Under the pieces are notes generated by a model that was not told the origin of the DNA, searched no databases, and saw only the letters and a program-made list of their open reading frames with translations. Below, in pieces: positions 34,137 through 42,330 of a stretch of 64,000 bases of DNA. Source of the stretch: Nocardioides sp. AX2bis (lineage in GTDB: Bacteria > Actinomycetota > Actinomycetes > Propionibacteriales > Nocardioidaceae); the NCBI RefSeq assembly GCF_902506435.1, contig NZ_LR733215.1:3764161-3828160 (forward strand), in the 5' to 3' direction. The position numbers were made by a program, and so were the translations under genes. Within the stretch, counting starts at the first letter, position 1. Every line of letters starts with the position of its first letter.

Positions 34137-34979
34137 TCAGTCGCGTCGGTAGGAGCGCAGCATGAGCGGCGCGACGAGGAGCAGCAGGCCGACCGACCAC
34201 AGGATCGAGCCGACGAGGTAGAAGTCGAGGGAGTGCTCGAAGGTCGCCACGACCGGGTCGCCGAGCAGCAGGCCGCGCCAGGTGTTGATGAAGAAGGTCA
34301 GTGGCTGCCACTGGGCGAAGACCTGGATCGCAGCGGGCATGCTCGCGATCGGCACGAACGCGCTGGACAGGAACGACAGCGGGACGCCGAGCAGCGCCAG
34401 CCCGTTGGCGGCCTGTGCCGAGCCGGTGGCCAGACCGACCCAGACGAAGGCCAGAGCAACTGCGGTCGCGTAGAGGAACAACAGCGCGAGGACAGTCACC
34501 CAGTGCACGAGGTCGGCGTCGGAGCGGAACCCGATGGCCAGGCCGATGGCCAGGGTCGCCAGGGCGACGACGTAGAGCAGGAGGGCATCGGCCAGTGCGC
34601 GGCCGGCGAGCACGGCGAGCTGGGGCACCGGAAGTGAGCGAAGGCGGTCGTAGAGCCCGGAGGCGGCCTCCTCGGCCACGGCGACGGCCCCGCCGCCGGC
34701 GGTGAAGAGCAGGCCGGAGACCACGATGCCCGGGATCAGGTAGTCGACGTAGTCGAGGCCCCCGACGCCGATCGCGCCGCCGAGGACGTAGCGGAACATC
34801 ACCAGGAACAGGGCGCTCTGGATCAGCGCGAAGCCCAGCACCTGCGGGGTGCGGAACACCTTCAGCACGGTGCGCCATGCGACCGCGCCGAGGGTGGTCA
34901 GGGCGCTGGCAGTGCCTTCGGGGGCGTTGGCCGGTCGGGTCGGTGCGGTGTCGGTGGGGGTCGGGGCGGTGGTGCTCAT
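34137..34979 (-). CDS. ABC-2 type transporter permease (DrrB-like)
   Basis: The 280-residue protein has six membrane helices after a Thr/Pro-rich N-terminus and the ABC2_membrane motifs YLIPGIVVSGLLFT, LYDRLRSLPV and LSSAFVPIASMP. With the adjacent ATPase it forms a DrrAB-type exporter, usually for drugs or lipids. The ATG overlaps the ATPase stop (ATGA). Confidence 0.88.
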   Translation of the reverse strand: MSTTAPTPTDTAPTRPANAPEGTASALTTLGAVAWRTVLKVFRTPQVLGFALIQSALFLVMFRYVLGGAIGVGGLDYVDYLIPGIVVSGLLFTAGGGAVAVAEEAASGLYDRLRSLPVPQLAVLAGRALADALLLYVVALATLAIGLAIGFRSDADLVHWVTVLALLFLYATAVALAFVWVGLATGSAQAANGLALLGVPLSFLSSAFVPIASMPAAIQVFAQWQPLTFFINTWRGLLLGDPVVATFEHSLDFYLVGSILWSVGLLLLVAPLMLRSYRRD

Positions 34980-35950
34980 GCGGACTCCTCGAGGGTGCCG
35001 GTGTCGTCGGTGTCGTCGGTGTCGTCGGTGGGGCGGCCGGTCAGGGACAGGAAGACGTCGTCGAGCGTCGGGCGGCGCAGCGCGACGTCGGCGATCGCGA
35101 TGCCGGCCTCGGTCAGGGCACCGGCGCGGTGCAGCATCTCGGTGGCGCCTCCCGTGAGCGGGGCGGTCAGGCGGCGGTCGGCGCGGTCGATCGTGGGCTC
35201 GCCGCCGAGCAGGCCGGCGGCCCGGTCGAGGTCGGCGGAGTCGGCCAGGCGTACGTCGAGCACGTCCTGTCCGGCGCGCGACTTCAGCTCGTTCGCGGTC
35301 CCGACCGCGACCAGGCGGCCGTGGTCGATGATCCCGATCTGGTCGGCGAGGCGGTCGGCCTCGTCGAGGTACTGCGTGGTGAGCACGACGTCGGTGCCTT
35401 GGGCCACGAGGTCCTCCAGCGCGGCCCACAGCTCGGTGCGGCTGCGGGGGTCGAGACCGGTCGTCGGCTCGTCGAGCAGCAGCAGCCGGGGGGCCCCGAC
35501 GAGGCTGGCTCCGAGGTCGAGGCGGCGGCGCATGCCGCCGGAGTACGTGCGCACCGGGCGGGACCCGGCGTCGGTGAGCCCGAGCTGCTCGAGCACCCGG
35601 TCGCTGGCATCGCGCGCGCCGCGGCGGGTGTGGCCGAAGAGGCGGGCGACCATCTGCAGGTTCTCCCGTCCGGTCAGTGCCGGCTCGACGGCCGCGAACT
35701 GCCCGGCGAGGCCGATCGCGCGGCGTACCTGCGCGCCCTCGGTGCGGACGTCGTGCCCGGCGACGCGCAGCGTGCCCTTCTCGAGCCGGGCCAGGGTGGC
35801 GATGGTGCGCACGAGGGTGGTCTTGCCGGCGCCGTTGGGCCCGAGCAGCGCGAAGACCTGCCCGCCGGCCACGGTGAGGTCGAGGTCGTCGAGAGCGCGG
35901 GTCTGCCCATAGGTCTTGGTGAGGCCGGTGGCCTCCAGCATCGGTTCCAT
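34976..35950 (-). CDS. ABC exporter ATP-binding protein (DrrA-like)
   Basis: The ATG at 35950 fits the family; the open frame upstream is not coding. The 324-residue ATPase has Walker A GPNGAGKTT (about 37-45), signature YSGGMRRRLDL, Walker B LLLLDEPTTGLD, and the C-terminal DrrA extension. The protein ends with an Asp/Thr repeat (DDTDDTDDT) encoded by 9-bp tandem repeats near 35000-35030, a likely slippage site. It is divergent from a TetR gene, which probably represses it and responds to the exported compound. Confidence 0.9.
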   Translation of the reverse strand: MEPMLEATGLTKTYGQTRALDDLDLTVAGGQVFALLGPNGAGKTTLVRTIATLARLEKGTLRVAGHDVRTEGAQVRRAIGLAGQFAAVEPALTGRENLQMVARLFGHTRRGARDASDRVLEQLGLTDAGSRPVRTYSGGMRRRLDLGASLVGAPRLLLLDEPTTGLDPRSRTELWAALEDLVAQGTDVVLTTQYLDEADRLADQIGIIDHGRLVAVGTANELKSRAGQDVLDVRLADSADLDRAAGLLGGEPTIDRADRRLTAPLTGGATEMLHRAGALTEAGIAIADVALRRPTLDDVFLSLTGRPTDDTDDTDDTGTLEESA

Positions 35951-35981
35951 GCCAAGGAGCCTGTGGGGCACCGGCGGCTTT

Positions 35982-36024
35982 GTCAACCATCCGGATGAAT
36001 GACTATGCGTGACGTACGGTTGAC
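35982..36024. promoter_or_regulatory. Inverted repeats between drrA-like and tetR genes
   Basis: GTCAACC (35982-35988) and GGTTGAC (36018-36024) form perfect 7-bp arms, with the 8-bp palindrome ATCCGGAT (35989-35996) between them. They lie in the 76-bp divergent gap and are candidate TetR contacts. Confidence 0.45.
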
Positions 36025-36026
36025 CC

Positions 36027-36623
36027 ATGTCCGACGCCCGGCGACAGCCCGACCCCCAGACCCGTGTGCGGGACGCCGAGCGCAGCCGCGCCGCGCTGCT
36101 CGACGCGGCGCAGGCGGAGTTTGCCGACAAGGGCTTCGCCGGCGCGCGGGTCGACACGATCGCCGCCGGGGCCGGGCTGAACAAGCAGCTGATCTCTTAC
36201 TACTTCGGCGGCAAGCGCGGTCTCTACGACGCAGTCGCCGAGCGGCTGGCGTCGAGGAGTGCCGAGTTCGACGCGCCGGGCACGACGCTGGCTGAGCTGT
36301 TCCTGCACTACTTCGACCTGTTCCACGCCGAGCCCGAGCTGCACCGGATCTTCCTGCGCGACGCGATGGACCAGAACCCCGCCGAGGTCGACTACGAGCC
36401 GGACCATCCCGACGTGGCGGGCCTGCGCGCGCGGCAGCAGGCCGGCGAGATCGGTGACGACCTTGACCCCGCCTACGTGCTGCTCTGCCTGCAGTCGATG
36501 GGCGTGGTCAGCGCAACGTTCCCGAGCGAGGTCAAGCGGTTGACCGGGTTTGACCCGGGCTCGGCGGAGTTCCGCGAGCGCGCAGCCGAGCAGTTCAGCC
36601 GGATCGTGCAACGGCTTGCCTGA
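36027..36623 (+). CDS. TetR family regulator
   Basis: The 198-residue protein has the TetR HTH at about 18-65 (LLDAAQAEFADKGFAGARV, then LNKQLISYYFGGKRGLYDAV) and an all-helical ligand domain. It is divergent from the DrrAB-like exporter and ends in a short hairpin. It should repress the exporter until an inducer binds. Confidence 0.87.
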   Translation: MSDARRQPDPQTRVRDAERSRAALLDAAQAEFADKGFAGARVDTIAAGAGLNKQLISYYFGGKRGLYDAVAERLASRSAEFDAPGTTLAELFLHYFDLFHAEPELHRIFLRDAMDQNPAEVDYEPDHPDVAGLRARQQAGEIGDDLDPAYVLLCLQSMGVVSATFPSEVKRLTGFDPGSAEFRERAAEQFSRIVQRLA

Positions 36624-36638
36624 GGCCCGCTGCGGGCC
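36624..36638 (+). terminator. Hairpin after tetR gene
   Basis: GGCCCG-CTG-CGGGCC follows the stop codon directly. It has a 6-bp GC stem without a T-tract. Confidence 0.45.
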
Positions 36639-36811
36639 GAGATCTGTCGCGGTCCGGGCCGGGGCCGGGGTCGAGCCGACGGAAGACGGAAGACGGAGTC
36701 GCGTTCGGCTGCCAATGCCAACCGATTGGCTCATGGAGCACGCCAGTTCAGGACCGACTCGCAGATCGACCCGGTGCGAGTTCCTGGGCCGTGACGGCGC
36801 GCGAGCCGTTC

Positions 36812-36838
36812 CAGAGCGAGACGGGGTCTGCTGCAGGA
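36812..36838. repeat. Dispersed repeat, copy 1
   Basis: The segment runs AGAGCGAGAC, GGGGTCTGCTGCA (36823-36835), then GGAT-like bases. It matches 62401-62425 apart from a 2-base gap and one or two changes. It may be an insertion-sequence end; no transposase remains nearby. Confidence 0.35.
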
Positions 36839-36860
36839 TCAAGTGAAAGGTCAGGTTGGG

Positions 36861-36959
36861 TCAGGCAGCCTGTCGCTTCGCCATGCGGGTCTTGACCTTG
36901 ACGGTCTCCGCCTCGGCGTCGTAGTGCGGTCCGTTCCATCGGCGGCCGGTCGAGACATG
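36861..36959 (-). pseudogene. 3' remnant of an unidentified gene
   Basis: The minus-strand frame ending in the stop at 36861-36863 encodes 32 residues that look like a protein end: GRRWNGPHYDAEAETV followed by KVKTRMAKRQAA. There is no start codon with a ribosome binding site. The family was not recognised; a transposase or recombinase tail is possible because of the nearby dispersed repeat. Confidence 0.3.
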
Positions 36960-36976
36960 ACGCGCGCGAGGCCGGG

Positions 36977-38257
36977 TCAGTTGTCGCGATAGCTACCCGA
37001 GGTCAGCCCGTCCGCCCCACCCGACCCGCCGGCGACGTATCGCGGCGCGCGGTGGCCACCGCCGTATCCAAGCTCTTCTCGGGGCGGTCGCGACACCAGG
37101 TCGGCGACAAACATGCGCCGCGCGACCATGACGAGCAGCGCGGCGACCACGAACAGCACCGCGGTGATGCGCCAGGCGGTGGCGTACCCCGTGAGGTCGA
37201 CGAGATAGCCGAACGCGAGCGGCCCAGTGGCTCCTCCGATGAAGGCACCGGCCTGGACTATCCCGGACGCCGTGGCCGGTGAGTCCCGCCCCAGCCTCAC
37301 CACGGCGTAGAGAATCAATCCGGGCCATGACCACCCGATGGCGAAGGCGAGCACCGCGGCCGGCACCAAGACGTCGACCACCGGCACCGACAGCGCCGCC
37401 AGGGCGACCGCCCCGGTCAGCATCTGCACCGCTACGACCGGAAGGTTCCGCCCGTAGCGGCGGTCGGCCAGATGGCCAGCGAGCAGCCTTGCCGCAATGT
37501 TCAGGCCACTGCCCACCGCCATCAGCACGCCGGCCTGCGACGGTGACAGCCCTACCTCGAAGCTCCACGAGGCGAAGAAGGCGCCGAGGGCGTTCGCCGC
37601 CGCACTGGCCAGGGCGATCGCGGCCATGACGACGAGCAGCGCCCGCAACGGCGGCGCTTCTCGTGAACCCGGTCCGGTCGGAGCGGTGTGTGCGGTGGGC
37701 GCTCGGCGCCTCAGCCCCGTCAACGCCACCAGCACCCCGGTCGCGCCGCACGCGACGAAGGTCGACCGCCACCCGAACGCGGCGGTCACCGTCGGCACTG
37801 CGAGGCCGGCCAGCACGATCGCCAGCGGGATGGCGGCCTGCTTGACCCCGAAGCCGAGGCCGCGCCGATGAGCCGGCACGGACCGGGCCAGAGACAGGTT
37901 GGCGGTGACCTGGCAGGCGGCGTTGGCGACGCCGAGGACCACCATCAGCGCGAGAAGCGACCACCATCGGTCGACCCCCAGACCGATCCCCAGGCCTCCG
38001 ACGGCCGCTAGCGCGCCGGCCGCCACGGTGCTCACCCGGGGCCCCACCCGGTCGGCGACCATCCCGCCGAGCACGGCTGAGATCGCGGCGGCGGCGAAGA
38101 AGGCGCCGACCGCCAGACCGAACGCTCGCGGGCCGAACCCGAGATCGTCGCGCACCAGCACCGACTGGGAGGCCAGCAGGAAGACCGGCAGCGTCCCCAG
38201 CGTCGTCAGCCCGCTGGCGGCGGCGATTGGAATGAGGGTGGAGCTGCGTCCGGGCAC
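36977..38257 (-). CDS. MFS transporter, probable carboxylate carrier
   Basis: The 426-residue protein has 12 membrane helices, with the MFS loop motif GGMVADRVGPR between helices 2 and 3 and GHLADRRYGR between 8 and 9. The GTG start is two bases after the stop of the hydratase gene, so it is the last gene of the C5-dicarboxylate operon. It may import itaconate or a related acid, or export an intermediate; the direction is not shown. A Gly/Arg-rich tail of about 30 residues follows the last helix. Confidence 0.82.
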   Translation of the reverse strand: MPGRSSTLIPIAAASGLTTLGTLPVFLLASQSVLVRDDLGFGPRAFGLAVGAFFAAAAISAVLGGMVADRVGPRVSTVAAGALAAVGGLGIGLGVDRWWSLLALMVVLGVANAACQVTANLSLARSVPAHRRGLGFGVKQAAIPLAIVLAGLAVPTVTAAFGWRSTFVACGATGVLVALTGLRRRAPTAHTAPTGPGSREAPPLRALLVVMAAIALASAAANALGAFFASWSFEVGLSPSQAGVLMAVGSGLNIAARLLAGHLADRRYGRNLPVVAVQMLTGAVALAALSVPVVDVLVPAAVLAFAIGWSWPGLILYAVVRLGRDSPATASGIVQAGAFIGGATGPLAFGYLVDLTGYATAWRITAVLFVVAALLVMVARRMFVADLVSRPPREELGYGGGHRAPRYVAGGSGGADGLTSGSYRDN

Positions 38258-38259
38258 CC

Positions 38260-39087
38260 TCAGGCCGGGACCAGCGTGCTGGTCGCGGTCACCACGCCAT
38301 GTGCGTCACGTACCTCCGCGCCCGCGGCCAACCCGTCCGCCCCGGCGACGACACTCATCGTCTGCGGCCCCACCATCGGAGCGACCAAGCGGTAGCCGAA
38401 GGTTCGCCCGACGAGCCCGTCCCCGGCGCGCCGCTGCAGCTCACCCATCATCAGTGCCTGGAGCGGCCCGTGCACGACCAGGTCTGCGTACCCCTCCTGG
38501 CGCGCCCACGCGTGGTCGTAATGGATCCGGTGGGCGTTGTAGGTCAGGGCCGAGAAGCGGAACAGCAGGGCCTCGTCGACCGTGAGGTCGAGGCGGGCCG
38601 CGCGTGCGGGGTTCTCGTCGTCAGGCCGGGCCGGTGGCAACGAGCCGGAGTCGGCCGCGCGGTAGACGATGTCGTTCTCGTCGACCACGAGGAGCTCGCC
38701 ACCCTGGGTGATCTCGTGGCGGACCGTCACGAAGCTCAGCGGGCCGGTGCGTCCCTGCTTCTCCTGGGAGGCCACCACGCGCGTGGTGCGCGTCGCCTCC
38801 TCGCCGAGGCGCAGCTCTCCGTACGTCGTCACACGGCCTCCCGCGAACATCCTGCGCCGCCCGGGTCCGGGTGGGGCGGGAAGGCCGGAGGTCGGATGTC
38901 CGTCAGGGCCAAGGTCGGCCTGCGGTCGGCGTTCCAGCAGGTGGACCCAGTGCCACAACGGCGGAAGGGTCGAGGACGGCACCTCTGCACCGATCACGCC
39001 GGCAAGGGCCGCTGCCTGCTGGGGGACGAGAAGCTCGGTGAGCACCACCTGCTCCGGCGCCACGGGTGTCTGTTCGATGTCGGTCAT
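38260..39087 (-). CDS. MaoC-type hydratase, itaconyl-CoA/mesaconyl-C4-CoA hydratase-like
   Basis: The 275-residue double-hotdog protein has an N-terminal FAS1-type dehydratase half and a C-terminal half with the motif SALTYNAHRIHYDHAW, whose Asp/His resemble the catalytic residues of mesaconyl-C4-CoA hydratase (Meh) and itaconyl-CoA hydratase (Ich). In this operon it would hydrate itaconyl-CoA to citramalyl-CoA. The ATG overlaps the lyase stop (ATGA). The assignment to itaconate rests on gene context; mesaconate is the main alternative. Confidence 0.78.
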   Translation of the reverse strand: MTDIEQTPVAPEQVVLTELLVPQQAAALAGVIGAEVPSSTLPPLWHWVHLLERRPQADLGPDGHPTSGLPAPPGPGRRRMFAGGRVTTYGELRLGEEATRTTRVVASQEKQGRTGPLSFVTVRHEITQGGELLVVDENDIVYRAADSGSLPPARPDDENPARAARLDLTVDEALLFRFSALTYNAHRIHYDHAWARQEGYADLVVHGPLQALMMGELQRRAGDGLVGRTFGYRLVAPMVGPQTMSVVAGADGLAAGAEVRDAHGVVTATSTLVPA

Positions 39088-39914
39088 CGGCTGCTCCTTG
39101 AACGCTCGAGGATCCGCTCGGCACGAGCCACGACGGGTGCGTCGACCATCTGGCCGTCCACCCGGACGGCTCCGGGGCCTGCAGCCAGCACCCGCCCGGC
39201 CCAGGCCACCTGAGCGTCGGTAGGGCTCATCGCTTCGTTGACCGCGGCCACCTGGTGCGGGTGGATGCAGAGCTTGCCGGTGAAGCCGAACGCTCGGGCG
39301 CGCGCGGCATCTCGTTGCGTGGCCCGGGCGTCGTCGAGGTCGGTGGTGACGCTGTCGACCGGCCCGGCGACGCCGGCGGCACGTGAGGCCACGACCAGCG
39401 TGCTGCGCGCGTACGCCATCGCCTCGGGCTCGGGTGCGGCGTCGACGTCGAAAGCGAAGTCCAGGTGGCCGAACGCCAACCGCACCACACCGGGCGCCGA
39501 AGCGAGGTCCACCGCGCGCACCAGACCCAGGGCGGTCTCGACCTGGGCGACCACGGCGACGTCGGGGCCCAGCTGTCGGTGGACTCGCGCGAGGGCGTCG
39601 ACCGAGTCGGCCATCGGCACCAGCACCGCCCGCAGGCCACGCAGGCCAGCGAGCGCGGCGAGGTCGTCCGCGTGGTGCGGGCTGTCGGCGGGGTTGACCC
39701 GCACTGCCCCGGCACCCTCTCCAGCCAGCCACGCGCCAGCCTCGGAACGTGCCGCAGCCTTCTCCCCCGGAGGTACGGCGTCCTCCAGGTCCACGACGAC
39801 CATGTCGGCACCGCTCGCGGCGGCCTTGGAGAACCGCTCCGGGCGAGTGGCCGGGACGAAGAGCCAGGAGCGGGCGGTCTCCGCGCCGACCGTGGCCGCG
39901 ATCAGCGGTGCCAT
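39084..39914 (-). CDS. HpcH/HpaI (CitE-like) lyase, probable citramalyl-CoA lyase
   Basis: The 276-residue CitE-family lyase has FVPATRPERF, VVDLEDAVPPGEK, substrate Arg72, and the Mg ligands Glu126 (AQVETALG) and Asp152 (GHLDFAFDVD). It lacks partners of citrate lyase (CitDF), so it is a stand-alone acyl-CoA lyase that splits citramalyl-CoA to acetyl-CoA and pyruvate, or malyl-type thioesters. It overlaps the acyl-CoA dehydrogenase gene by 13 bp and the hydratase gene by 4. Context favours (S)-citramalyl-CoA, as in Ccl/RipC. Confidence 0.82.
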   Translation of the reverse strand: MAPLIAATVGAETARSWLFVPATRPERFSKAAASGADMVVVDLEDAVPPGEKAAARSEAGAWLAGEGAGAVRVNPADSPHHADDLAALAGLRGLRAVLVPMADSVDALARVHRQLGPDVAVVAQVETALGLVRAVDLASAPGVVRLAFGHLDFAFDVDAAPEPEAMAYARSTLVVASRAAGVAGPVDSVTTDLDDARATQRDAARARAFGFTGKLCIHPHQVAAVNEAMSPTDAQVAWAGRVLAAGPGAVRVDGQMVDAPVVARAERILERSRSSR

Positions 39915-41080
39915 GCCTTGCCCCGCTTGATCAGCTGGCGGGCGATGACGTTCCGCTGGATCTCGTTGGTGCCCTCCCCGACGATCATCAGCGGGGCGTC
40001 GCGGAAGTAGCGCTCGACGTCGAACTCGGTGGAATAGCCGTACCCGCCGTGGATCCGCACCGCGTTCAGCGCGACCTCCATCGCCGTCTCTGACGCGAAG
40101 AGCTTGGCCATCCCCGCCTCCATGTCGGAGCGTTCGCCTGCGTCGTACCTCCGGGCGGCGTGCAGCGTCAGCTGGCGGGCAGCCGAGAGCTTGGTGGCCA
40201 TGTCGGCGAGGTAGTTGCCGATCGACTGGTGCTTCCAGATGGGGACCCCGAAGGACTCTCGCTCCTGCGCGTACACCAGCGAGTCCTCGATCGCCGCCCG
40301 AGCGACGCCGAGGGCACGACCTGCGACCTGGAGGCGACCGATCTCCAAGCCGCGCATCATCTGCGCGAAGCCCTGGCCCTCGGCGTCACCGAGCAGCGAC
40401 GACCTCGGCACCCGAAGACCTTCGAACACCAGCTCGCAGCTCTCCACCCCCTTGTAACCGAGCTTCTTGAGGTCCCGGGAGACGGTGAGACCGCCGCCGT
40501 CGGAGTCCGGCTCCTTCTCGACCAGCAGGATGGAGACGCCCCGGTGCCGCGGTTCGGCCTGCGGGTCGGTCTTGCACATCAGCGCGATCAGGCCGGCCTT
40601 GCGGGCGTTGGAGATCCAGGTCTTCGAGCCGCTGACGACGTACTCGTCGCCCTCGGTGCGTGCGACGGTGCGCATGGCCTGGAGGTCCGACCCTCCGCCG
40701 GGCTCGGTGAGCGCCATCGTGGCGCGCAGCTCGCCGGTGGCCATCCGCGGCAGGTAGCGGTCCTTCTGCTCCTGGGTGCCGTAGTCCTGCAGCAGCTTGG
40801 CGACCACCGAGTGGCCTCCCATCGCACCGGCCAGGCTCATCCAGCCGCGCGAGAGCTCCTCGGTGACCAGGACGTAGCAGGGGGCGCTGACCTTGGCCTC
40901 GCCCCACGGCTCGTCGATGGACAGCCCATAGATGCCCAGCTGTTTCATCGACTCGATGAGCTCTGCCGGGTAGGTGTTGGTGTGGTCCAGCTCCTGGGCG
41001 ACCGGTTTCACCTCACGGTCCACGAAGTCGCGTACGAGCTCGACGATCGCGAGCTCTTCCTCGTTCAGGCCATCAATCAC
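39902..41080 (-). CDS. Acyl-CoA dehydrogenase
   Basis: The 392-residue flavoenzyme has ACAD motifs MALTEPGGGSDLQAM, SGSKTWISNA and IHGGYGYSTEFDVERYFRD in order, and catalytic Glu369 in VGEGTNEIQR. The GTG start is at 41080. Itaconate clusters of Pseudomonas also carry an ACAD of unclear role; oxidation of methylsuccinyl-CoA to an unsaturated C5 thioester would fit. It lies between the MmgE/PrpD gene and the lyase. Confidence 0.88.
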   Translation of the reverse strand: MIDGLNEEELAIVELVRDFVDREVKPVAQELDHTNTYPAELIESMKQLGIYGLSIDEPWGEAKVSAPCYVLVTEELSRGWMSLAGAMGGHSVVAKLLQDYGTQEQKDRYLPRMATGELRATMALTEPGGGSDLQAMRTVARTEGDEYVVSGSKTWISNARKAGLIALMCKTDPQAEPRHRGVSILLVEKEPDSDGGGLTVSRDLKKLGYKGVESCELVFEGLRVPRSSLLGDAEGQGFAQMMRGLEIGRLQVAGRALGVARAAIEDSLVYAQERESFGVPIWKHQSIGNYLADMATKLSAARQLTLHAARRYDAGERSDMEAGMAKLFASETAMEVALNAVRIHGGYGYSTEFDVERYFRDAPLMIVGEGTNEIQRNVIARQLIKRGKAWHR

Positions 41081-41127
41081 GGCTGTCCTCCGGTGCCTCG
41101 TGGTTCGTGGGTCTGGTGGGTGGTCGT

Positions 41128-42330
41128 TCAGCGGGTAAAGGCCCGCCGGAGCAGGTCTGCCGAGCCGTCCCAGGTGATCGCCGCAGCATCGATGCCGCTG
41201 CCGTCCAGGCAGGTGGCGAGCTTCTCGCCGAGCTCGTCCTCCGTCGGCGGCCGCTGCGGTGAGCCGGGCGGGTAGGCCAGGGTGGCCTCGTGCGCGCCGT
41301 CGGCGGTGCGGACGACGACGTGCACCTCGCCAGCAAGGAGCCAGTCGCCCGACTGGTCGAGGGTGATGTCGACGAGCTTGATCAGGCGTTGCGCTTCGGG
41401 GCGACGCACAGCGTCGTCGGAGAACTCCTTGAACCCGTGTCGCGGGTCCAGCAGTGCCGTCGCAGCGGCGTACTCCAGGGAGAACTTGCCCTGCAGACCG
41501 TCCTGCGGCTCGTGATGGATGAGCGGCTGAACCGTCGAGGCCGGGGTGTGCACCTCGATCGCCTCGACGGCCGCCGGGTCGAGCTCGATCCCAGCGACCG
41601 CGCTGCGCAGCGCGCTGATCGGCCGCTGCAGCGCGTAGCAGGCGGGGTACAGCTTGACCGCCAAACCGCCCGGCACGGCTGGACCGGTGACGTCGACCGC
41701 CGCCGGGTCTCCGCCGAGCAGGCGCAACCAGGCCTCGACGACGCCGAGGTCAGCAGTGGCACCGGCGGCGGCCAGGGCGGCGGCGCGGACGCCGGCCTCG
41801 GCGGCCATGCCGATCTGCAACGCCTTCCCATCCGTGCCGAAGGCGCGCTGCATACCACCGGCGGCGGGGACGGCCAGCGCCATCGCCCGCGCTAGTCCCT
41901 CGGCGCCGAGACCCCGGGCCGTTCCTGCGACGACCGCCGCACCCAACGCTCCCGCGGTGGTGGTGGCGTGCCAACCGGCGGCGTAGTGCTCCCAGCCGAG
42001 CGCGCTCCCGACCCTTGCCATGACGCCGGCTCCGGCGAGGTAGGCGCGTGGTCCGCCTCCGGTGGCCAACGCCACGGGGACGCACACGGTGCTGATGTGG
42101 GTGGTCGACTCCATGTGCAGGTCGTCGAAGTCGATGACGTGGGCCAGCGCGGCCCATTGACCGACCTCGGCGAGCGGCGTGAGCACCGGACGCACCGTGT
42201 GCTCCCGGGCGGCGACCGCCACAGCCACCGTGTCCCTCAGCGCCCGCTCGGCCAGGACCAGGTCATCGGTCGTCGGGTCCAGGTCGTGGGCCCATGCCGC
42301 CAGCTCGGCGGCCACACCAGTCGCGCTCAT
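41128..42330 (-). CDS. MmgE/PrpD family protein
   Basis: The 400-residue protein belongs to the 2-methylcitrate dehydratase/cis-aconitate decarboxylase family, with HVIDFDDLHMESTTH, GSALGWEHYAAGWHAT and KLYPACYALQRPI. At 400 residues it is shorter than PrpD. Members are dehydratases, decarboxylases or isomerases on branched tricarboxylates. A member is also found in Pseudomonas itaconate loci, where its role is not settled. ATGA overlap with the CoA-transferase gene. Confidence 0.82.
   Translation of the reverse strand: MSATGVAAELAAWAHDLDPTTDDLVLAERALRDTVAVAVAAREHTVRPVLTPLAEVGQWAALAHVIDFDDLHMESTTHISTVCVPVALATGGGPRAYLAGAGVMARVGSALGWEHYAAGWHATTTAGALGAAVVAGTARGLGAEGLARAMALAVPAAGGMQRAFGTDGKALQIGMAAEAGVRAAALAAAGATADLGVVEAWLRLLGGDPAAVDVTGPAVPGGLAVKLYPACYALQRPISALRSAVAGIELDPAAVEAIEVHTPASTVQPLIHHEPQDGLQGKFSLEYAAATALLDPRHGFKEFSDDAVRRPEAQRLIKLVDITLDQSGDWLLAGEVHVVVRTADGAHEATLAYPPGSPQRPPTEDELGEKLATCLDGSGIDAAAITWDGSADLLRRAFTR

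Larger units (their letters stand above)
36639..36976. other. Intergenic relic DNA
   Basis: No intact gene. A repeat unit (36812-36838) recurs at 62401-62425, and the minus strand at 36861-36959 encodes the protein-like end of a lost gene. This suggests remains of a mobile element. Confidence 0.4.

Noticed and set aside
34998..35030. 9-bp tandem repeats considered as a regulatory repeat or CRISPR-like array
   Set aside because: They are in frame inside the DrrA-like gene and encode Asp-Asp-Thr; there are only about three units and no spacers.
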